A DNA stretch of 26,386 nt from Chara braunii (lineage: Eukaryota > Streptophyta > Charophyceae > Charales > Characeae). This document shows positions 19,919 through 26,386 of the stretch, one piece after another. The position numbers and the translations under genes were made by a program. The notes under the pieces were generated by a model that was not told the origin of the DNA, did no database searches, and saw only the letters and a program-made list of their open reading frames with translations. The DNA lies in assembly GCA_003427395.1 (NCBI GenBank), contig BFEA01000062.1:253360-279745 (forward strand), read 5' to 3'. Position 1 is the stretch's first letter. Each line of letters begins with the position of its first letter.

Positions 19919-20530
19919 GTATGACTAGGCCGCCCAAACTAAAGGTTCGCTTAGCTTCTGTTTTTTTTCCCTTTATAATAAATTAAAAATTGAGACGACG
20001 CCAATTAGAGTGACCCGACTCTATTATGTAGCAAAGAAAATAAGGATTCTGAAGTACTCAAACTAGGGTCAGATTCTTAACTACTCAAACTAGGGTCAGA
20101 CCCATCCTTCGTTAAAAATCCTCAAGGGAAATATGCGACTGGATCGTTGAACTACTCAAACTAGGGTCAGACCCATCCTCCGTTCAAAATCTCAAAGGAA
20201 ACATGCGACTAGACCGTCCAAACTAAGATAGGGTCAGACCCGNTAAGATAGGGTCAGACCCGACTTTATTATGTAACAAAGAAAATAAGGATTCTGAACT
20301 ACTCAAACTAGGGTCAGACCCATCCTCCGTTCAAAATCCTCAAAGGAAACATGTGACTGGACCGTCCAAACTAAGATAGGGTCAGTCTTTGAAAATCAAG
20401 CAAACAACCCGCAAGACATTAAAAAAAAACACTGCACTGCACCACTCAAACTAGAGTCAGGTCCAACCTTTAATTAACTAGTCAAACATAAGCAAAATCA
20501 AACTTCTATCTGTTTTTTTACTCTTGCCCC
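19608..20530 (-). repeat. Tandem copies of the ~389-bp unit in reverse orientation
   Basis: CAATTAGAGTGACCCGACTC starts copies near 19609 and 19999 (period about 389 bp). The segment 19915-19996 is the inverted copy of the 19511-19607 spacer, so the whole unit is repeated. The second copy has extra partial duplications of the CTACTCAAACTAGGGTCAGA block (near 20057, 20081, 20153, 20298). Confidence 0.8.
20224..20262. other. Single-N contig join with duplicated flanks
   Basis: The 19-bp TAAGATAGGGTCAGACCCG occurs immediately before (20224-20242) and after (20244-20262) the N at 20243. This is most likely an unmerged overlap, so the copy number around it is uncertain. Confidence 0.85.
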
Positions 20531-20570
20531 GTCCATTTTTTATTTCTTATAAATATATTATTTGACAAAG

Positions 20571-21355
20571 TAAACATACCCCTCGTTTGGGACGGCCTAA
20601 TCAATAAGCCAACTCGAAGAAAAAACAGAAAATAACAAATTCATAATACAATATTGATGGTATCCTGAACAGATTAGACACACCCCTCGTTTGGAGCAGT
20701 CTAGTCCTATGTCCGTAATAATATAAAGCAACAGATACTTTATATAAAAATTGATTATTGCATTTGAACATGGTTAATGCAGGGTTAGACGTATCCCTAT
20801 TTTTTGGCGGTCTAATAATCTGCCTGGAAGAGAAAACAAACCTGTGAACTTACCTGTTGAATGTTATGTTGTTACAGAGGCTGAACGTACCCCTTGTTTG
20901 GGGCAGTTCAGTCACACGGTATACGATGTTATATAGGCAGGCTAGATTACCCCTCGTTTGAGGCGGCCTAGTCCTATGCAATGTGTCAATGGTTGTTTGG
21001 ACGAGCTAGGCATACCTCTCGTTTGGGTGATCTAGTCATACGCCTTGTGTAGTTGCCTAAATGGATAATAGACGTACCCTTAGTTTGGGGCATTATAGCC
21101 ATCTGTCATATTTGAACTGTTGAGGCTGACTAGGCATACTCCTCGTTTTGAACGGTTTAGTCATACACCTTAAATAAATGTCTGAGCAAAGGATGAGGGT
21201 ATCCATCGTTTAGGATGGTCTAGTCCTATGCTTTATGTTTTTGTCCAAATATGTTGAACGTACCCCTCGTTTGAAGCGGTCTAGTCGTATACCTTACATT
21301 ACTTATTTAGGCAAATTATATCTAACCCTCATTTAGGGCGGTCTAATTATATATC
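20571..21355 (+). repeat. Tandem array of hairpin units with covarying arms
   Basis: Eleven units start near 20571, 20673, 20784, 20881, 20941, 21003, 21063, 21125, 21190, 21252 and 21312. The last eight keep a period of about 60-65 bp. The consensus is roughly CTAGACGTACCCCTCGTTTG then GGGCGGTCTAGTC and TATGCC. Outer arms pair in many units: GATTAGAC/GTCTAGTC, TTAGAC/GTCTAA, CTGAAC/GTTCAG, TGACTAGGC/GGTTTAGTCA. Inner arms also pair: CCCC/GGGG, CCTC/GAGG, ATCC/GGAT, CCCT/AGGG. There is no coding frame. Confidence 0.85.
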
Positions 21356-22818
21356 ATATACGAGGAAGGATTAAAAAGAGTTAACGAACTGATAATTGAA
21401 GTTGTACGGTTTGTGAAAAATGTTATTGTGCTCACTTGTGTGTTCTGTGACTTTGTTTTTGTGGGTCGTCTTTTGATAGTTAGTCGTTTAGATGCTCGTC
21501 AAGTGAAGATGCGATAAGTAAAGTAGTGATAGGAGAGGGCAGTTTATGATAAAAATACAATGACCTTATTGAGAGTTAGAGTTAGAGTTGATTCATGATA
21601 CTATATAAAAACAAAGTATTATAAGGATAACCTCTAACTCTGACAACTGAGTTAAGCATCAGACTTTATTACAAGTCTAGTTATAATGTGTTTACCTTTA
21701 TGGAGGAAGTGTTGCTAATTTTTTTATCAATTGAAGAAGTTAGTTAAATTTTATCTTTATAAAATTAAGTTGAAATTTGGTTTAATTTAAGATATTTTAA
21801 AATTTTGAGAGTTCACTTTCTTATATAAATTGTTGATTAAATTTTAGATAATTTAAAGAATTACACAAAATATGTATTTGCAAAGTTTAGTTGAACTTTA
21901 ATTTTTAGATTTAACCTTAGTAAAAATATTGGTACTCTATTTTCATAGCGAAAGTGCTATCAAAATTTTTATAAATTAAAGGAGTTTATGAAAATTTTGA
22001 CAATTCACCCTATCTAGGGTCATAATTTTCAGCAATCTTTGATACCAATCAGTGAGAGGTTTTAAAAAGTTTAGTAGAGGTGTTAGACTACGATATGAAG
22101 TATACTCCCCATTTATCTAAAGCATAATAATGATCTTTCTGACTTGTAATGTAATATTAGTCTACGGTTTGATTGTAGGTTCGAAAATTTTTTGTATAAT
22201 CCATAAAGGACTACTCTTCTGTTACCATTTGATAACTGGTTGGTTCACGACACAACTTTATTTGATTTTGTCCCTCAACCTAAATACTTAGTTCCGTGGG
22301 CTTGACATGTTATTTAGGGTTTCACCCATATTTATTTTAATGATAATTTTAAAGGACTGATATCTTTTATGGAAAGTTTGACAATGATTGGGGTTGTCTG
22401 TGTAAGGCAGGGTATGAGTTGCAGCGAACAGTAAAATTAAACACAGTGACAATATTGTTTTCTTGCATTTGTGTATGTTTATGCATGTTGGTTATTGAAA
22501 TTGAAAGTATCATTTATGATGTTTGACTGATTGCTTGTGGGGTTTGATGAACAAGGCACACCTTGAGAACAGCGAGAATGATAACCGAGTATAATACGAT
22601 CCTTATACTTGATGAGTTATCTTTTATCCTTCTTATTCTACCTTGAATTTTGATGGATACGTAGCTGTTGAAAAAATTATTTATTTATTTATTGGTACAA
22701 CGAATGCGGGCGAGAGATACGTTATGTTTTTAAGAAGTCAAGAAGTGACTAGGCACCTGCTTATATTTCGAGTTTATATTTTGTTGAAAATTGTATTGCA
22801 TGGTTAAACTTAGTGTCC
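21356..22818. other. AT-rich intergenic sequence
   Basis: There is no supported gene. A short (GTTAGA)n-like run at 21572-21588 pairs as AGAGTTAGAG with CTCTAACTCT (21632-21641), enclosing ATACT/AGTAT. A (TTTA)4 run lies near 22677-22695. Confidence 0.6.
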
Positions 22819-23204
22819 TTGTTGAACGACGTCGGACCGCACTTGGGAGATCAGGGCTTCATGCAGGTTCGATTCGGGTGTTAACTGCGCATAACCCTTA
22901 TGCTACAACGATCAAGAAACGCCCTCGGCTGATCCACCTCTGTGATTGTATGTAAAAACTTTCTCACGTGGTTCAATAGCTAATCGGGGATAAACCCTCA
23001 TAAAGGATGGTGACAACTCCCACAGGTGAAGGTAAGTTGTACCTCACGAGATCCTATCCTATCATAGGGACTTCATAGAGGTATAACTGACGTACTCGGC
23101 ATGAGCGACACCTGACTGCTCCATAACGCTTTGCGTTTCGAACTGCCAAAATCATGCGTGATGTTGTTAAAAGGATTCCCGTGGGGGACCGATGCGCTCG
23201 ACAA
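22819..23204 (+). repeat. Dispersed repeat family R, copy 4
   Basis: It begins TTGTTGA and ends TCGACAA, like copy 1, and shares the end block CCGATGCGCTCGACAA with it. Middle blocks (GTATGTAAAAACTTTCTCAC, GGATGGTGACAACTCC, GAGGTATAACTGACG) match the other copies. GGTTCGATTCG near its start resembles a polymerase III B box, though the other copies do not keep it clearly. Confidence 0.7.
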
Positions 23205-23706
23205 TATAGTTGTAGGGCTGTGGACAGAGGCAGGGAGACCTTTTGTCAAAACTTGACAAATGTGTTTAATCAAAGGATTTGTAAAGGAGTTTTGTACGTT
23301 TCGTTTCCGTACTATGTGTGTTGCTTTTAGGTGGGGCTGGGGGTGAGCAAAAGAAAGGGAAGGAGGCTATGGTTGTGTTGATGCCTATCATCAAGGAAGG
23401 ATGAAACACGAAAATGGTATGGCTAGGTGTAGAGAGTATAAGTGCAAGATTTTGGTTGTGTTGCTGACAAGGGGGTGAGGATGTTAGGCATGGGCAGCAC
23501 ATCACAATAAGTGATGTGTATGCCTGTCACCATCCTTATCGCTGCGCCTTGCCGTGGGCTACCTCTGGGCCCGAGGCTTCATACAACCCCTCCCCACTCA
23601 ACCTCCCTTTGCCTGCTAGGGGTAATTGTCTAAATTGTGGTTGGGCCCCTCCCCTCCCCTCATACTGTCCCCCCCTCCCTTTTGTGATCCACATCCCACT
23701 ACACAC
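23205..23706. other. Intergenic sequence, no supported gene
   Basis: Purine-rich on the plus strand to about 23500, then pyrimidine-rich. I see no repeat or motif that I can name. Confidence 0.5.
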
Positions 23707-23709
23707 TTA

Positions 23710-24322
23710 GAGTTGGACCCCACAGGAATGCAGAAAGGAAGAATGTTTTCGCGAAACTGTTTTCGGGATCCCAGAGGCAGCGGAGGACCTTTTGGCAAAG
23801 GCGAAATGTCTTCCAAACACCGGTTTTCGGAACCCCACGACCCGCAATTTATGGAGTGGAAGAACACGTATGGCCGTTTTCACATCATCCGCAGCGTGGA
23901 AAAGTGGCTCCGGAGGACATCTTGCCGCGATTTTGTGCCGAAAGTTGAGAGTGAGGGAGGGAGTGCGTGGGGTACTTTCCAAGGTCATGCCCACCGTTTG
24001 AACCAGCGAGTGTCCAGCCCCTTGGCCTACACCGACCCTGGAGAAGTGAGCACCGGGAGGTCGCACTGCCTCTTGCACATGATGCCCTGCGTCACCCACA
24101 TGAGGCGGCACGGTCATTCCTCGGGTCCACCCCACGCCATTCCGCCACTTTCCTTTTCGGGATGCTGAACGGGCATCTTTCCTATTACGGAATATCACTT
24201 GCCGCAAAACGCAGTCCGCGCTATGGGGTCCCGACAAAACAGTTTCCAACCCTTCCAAAATCGCTTGGCCTCTTTTTATGGCCATACGTCTTTTCCATCG
24301 TTTTTCCTGTGGGGTCCAACTC
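23710..24322. mobile_element. TTA-flanked MITE, PIF/Harbinger-like
   Basis: The perfect 19-bp terminal inverted repeat GAGTTGGACCCCACAGGAA lies at 23710-23728 and, inverted, at 24304-24322. It is flanked by TTA at 23707-23709 and 24323-24325. Subterminal sequence is also inverted-repeated: GAAACTGTTTTCGGGATCCC at 23753-23772 against 24225-24246. A 3-bp TTA/TAA duplication is typical of the PIF/Harbinger superfamily. Frames of up to 265 codons on the minus strand and 180 on the plus strand cross the element and its edge. They overlap one another, show no domain and are explained by stop-poor GC-rich repeat DNA. Confidence 0.75.
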
Positions 24323-24325
24323 TTA

Positions 24326-24954
24326 GAGGGCTGCACCGATCTATCTACGGTCCAGATAGGAGGCTTCAGTTGAGGCAGGTGAGACCCTCCTCCTGGAAGG
24401 TCCTCCGCCCTTGCCTCCCTCCGAGCAGCCTCGCCCGAGGGCGTACGCACACTAGGACATTTTTCCTTATTTCTGGACGGAATTCCGGCCTTATGCATAT
24501 GCATACACTGTGGCCGAAATCGTGGTCTGATGCATTCTGGAAAGTGCTACCGGTAGTGTGAGTATGCCCGGAGGACTGCAGGGTGCAGGGTCGTCCGCCG
24601 TTGCCTCTGTCCGTCTCTCTGAGGACCCTCGCCTGACTGTGTTCCTCGGCACCCTCCCAGTTGTAGGACTGGCTCACCGCTCGATGGTCCGTGCATCTGG
24701 CATGGACTTTGATTCCATGCGCGGGTGACAGCAGGCTATGCACTGATACTCGGCCGTGCGCACGTGTGATACCCACCTCAACTTCGGTTCTGGGTTTCGT
24801 CCCACCACAGCCGGCTTTTCGGTCAGCATTCGTTATCGAGACCTCTGCATTCTTTCGTTTACTCAGCAGAACACAAGACTGCTTTTTCATCATCCTGCTT
24901 TTCGACTTTTCGATCAGAGCATTCATTATCGGAACCTCGGTATTTTTTCCGTAC

Positions 24955-24959
<5 letters not shown>
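24326..24959. other. GC-rich intergenic sequence with a diverged direct repeat
   Basis: CTTTTCGGTCAGCATTCGTT (from 24816) and CTTTTCGATCAGAGCATTCA (from 24913) begin two related ~43-bp blocks. TATGCATATGCATA near 24493 is palindromic. Overlapping frames on both strands have no signature. Confidence 0.5.
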
Positions 24960-25014
<55 letters not shown>

Positions 25015-25046
25015 GTGTCTTCTCTCTCTCTCTCTCTCTCTCTCTG
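24960..25046. repeat. (CT)n microsatellite
   Basis: Two CT runs separated by a short CTGTCTCTCTGTGTCT interruption. Confidence 0.95.
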
Positions 25047-25636
25047 TGTACGTCGTTTTCCTGTTTTTGGTTTCGTTTTTTCTTCTGGAGAGTGGATGGA
25101 TTGCCATGATTGGTCCTCCTCTCCTTAGCCGAGGTTTATCTTGTGTGTGTTCTGCTAATTGAGTATCGAGTAGGCCGTGTTTGGTCGTCGATGACTAAAT
25201 TGAAATGAATTATCTTGCTGTGTGGCTTGGGATGTGGTGGTTCGGTTGTTGGCTCGGCTTCGCTTCGGTCATTATCTTGCCGCTTCCTCTTTGCTTGGGT
25301 ATCTTGCTGTTGCGATTCATACTAGTAATTACTGCTACCGTCTTCTTCCGATCACAATGCAACATGATAACGAATGTATACAAGCTATCTTTCAGGTCCG
25401 GTGCAGCCAAAATGAGGGTGCGTTGTCTTCGGGGGAAGACGGTAGTCTGCTGCACTATACTACTATTATCGAACGGTTTAGAAAACTATTTACTATCATT
25501 GCATAACTTTCACAAAAATGATTTTTTTTTTTTTTCATTTGAATACTTATTATTATTATTAATATTAGAATTATTATGACTTTTTCAAGTCTGGGAATGT
25601 TCCCCCCCTCTCCCCCCTACCCCACGATTGCTCTTC

Positions 25637-25639
<3 letters not shown>
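25047..25639. other. Intergenic sequence, no supported gene
   Basis: Frames of 81-124 codons overlap on both strands, with hydrophobic but unrecognisable translations. A (TTA)n-like run lies near 25548-25575. Confidence 0.5.

Positions 25640-25723
<84 letters not shown>
25640..25723. repeat. Poly(T) tract, 84 nt
   Basis: An uninterrupted T run; the poly-Phe and poly-Lys frames around it are artefacts. Confidence 0.97.
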
Positions 25724-25997
25724 CTTTTCTTCGTTTTTTTGTTTTGTTTATCAGACCTGTAGTGATTTTTTTCCTCGTTCATTTCGCTGCTTCGCTTGCC
25801 CATTTCTCTTTCTGCTCCTCCTCCCTCTCCTCTCCTCTTCTTCCTCCCCCTCTTCCCCCTCCTCCTCCTCCTCCTCCTCGTTATTCTTATCAGTCTTCTT
25901 TCTTCTTCCTTTTCTTTTTTTGTCCTACCTCTCTACCTTGTCCCATCGCTTATCACTTCTTTCGTCCGTGGTCCCCTCTCCTATTGACATTTCTCAC

Positions 25998-26116
25998 TTC
26001 TTTCGGCCAATTCTTTTTTTTTTTTTCCCCCCCCCCTTTCTTTCGGCCAATTCTACTTTCCCGCAAGTGCTATTTTCCCGCCAATCCTGCTTTCCCGCCA
26101 ATCCTGCTTTCCCGCC
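25998..26116 (+). promoter_or_regulatory. E2F-like and CCAAT-box cluster, possible promoter
   Basis: TTTCCCGC occurs at 26057-26064, 26074-26081, 26091-26098 and 26108-26115, exactly 17 bp apart. It matches the E2F consensus TTTSSCGC. CCAAT occurs four times on the same strand, in two TTTCGGCCAATTCT words (near 26000 and 26041) and in CGCCAATCC (26081 and 26098). E2F sites next to CCAAT boxes are known from cell-cycle promoters. The 17-bp spacing shows the cluster also is a small minisatellite, so chance creation by repeat expansion is a real alternative. Confidence 0.4.
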
Positions 26117-26154
26117 GTTGTATGTTCTCCTCCCTGTCGTTCGCTCCCTTCCAG

Positions 26155-26386
26155 ATGGGTGATCTGGTCTTCCTTCCCTGTGCCTTCACTCGCCGACTGT
26201 CGCCGTGAGTCCTTTTTGTGTTTTTTGTTCTTTTTCCGGGCCTTTTTTTTTGCACTTTGTGCGTGCAAATTAATCCGTATTTGTGCGCAGGGGTCATGGC
26301 ATGCTAATCGATGCAATCTGGGGAAGATGCATCTCGAAACTTCTCTCTTTATCTTCCCAATTTTTAACCTCTGATCCAATTTGGTG
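26155..26386 (+). CDS. Possible 5' end of a spliced gene (partial)
   Basis: An ATG at 26155, 39 bp after the last E2F-like site, opens MGDLVFLPCAFTRRLSP. At 26205 GTGAGT is a good 5' splice site. TTTGTGCGCAG at 26280-26290 after a T-rich stretch is a plausible 3' splice site, giving an 86-bp intron. Joining exon 1 (50 nt) to 26291 keeps the frame open through GHGMLIDAIWGRCISKLL to the window edge. I recognise no family. An open frame of this length could arise by chance in about one case in five, so the call rests mainly on the splice signals and upstream sites. The segment could equally be an untranslated leader or non-genic. Confidence 0.2.

Noticed and set aside
23707-24504. 265-codon minus-strand reading frame as a protein gene
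   Set aside because: It coincides with and overruns a TIR element, overlaps long frames in other phases and on the other strand, and has no recognisable domain.
25576-26208. 210-codon plus-strand frame
   Set aside because: Most of it is a poly-Phe tract from T84 and a low-complexity Ser/Pro/Leu/Phe run from pyrimidine-rich DNA. Only its last 17 codons were kept, as a doubtful exon.
1-26386. Hammerhead ribozyme (retrozyme-like element)
   Set aside because: I found no CTGATGA box followed by a stem and CGAAAC in an arrangement that could fold.
1-26386. LTR or LINE retrotransposon coding region, or endogenous virus
   Set aside because: No reverse transcriptase, integrase, gag-like or other replication motif could be read in any frame.

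Overview
This is a gene-poor stretch of a eukaryotic nuclear genome. The signs are long mononucleotide tracts (T79, T84), (CT)n, (GA)n and (AAT)n microsatellites, scaffold gaps (74 N and a single N), decayed tRNA-like repeats, and small terminal-inverted-repeat (TIR) elements flanked by TTAA or TTA. No open reading frame in any frame carries a protein domain I recognise. The longest ones fall inside repeats or homopolymers. I cannot name the species. A plant, charophyte/green alga or invertebrate would all fit.

Layout. 1-72 is a CT/GT microsatellite. 720-1090 is a GC-rich island, and two 29-bp direct repeats follow. 1330-2570 is a degenerate ~90-bp tandem array whose units are imperfect palindromes. 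3427-5763 is unusually rich in short strong hairpins, including a tRNA-like foldback at 3866-3952 and a run of about 17 hairpins tiled from 4502 to 5396. 6910-7371 is the first of four copies of a dispersed ~400-460 bp repeat; the others are at 13590-13993 (minus strand), 17020-17420 and 22819-23204. 7969-8084 is a foldback, 8085-8935 is pyrimidine-rich, and 9186-9253 is tRNA-like. 9961-10500 is a hairpin cluster with two paralogous hairpins that differ by compensated base-pair changes. 10470-11640 is a diverged duplication interrupted by the N gap. 12694-13373 holds microsatellites inside a degenerate ~70-bp repeat. 15246-16927 is a head-to-head pair of TTAA-flanked elements, and a 145-bp relative lies at 18358-18502. 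19200-20530 is a large inverted and tandem duplication. It runs into a ~60-bp-period array of hairpin units (20571-21355). 23710-24322 is a TTA-flanked MITE. The right end is pyrimidine-rich and holds four E2F-like TTTCCCGC sites at exact 17-bp spacing beside CCAAT boxes, upstream of a possible first exon.

The unifying observation is foldback architecture. Several unrelated sequence families here have units that are short inverted repeats, and in two of them the arms change in a compensated way between copies. This could reflect selection on folded RNA or DNA, or a mutational process that keeps creating and repairing short palindromes by template switching. The sequence alone cannot decide between these.
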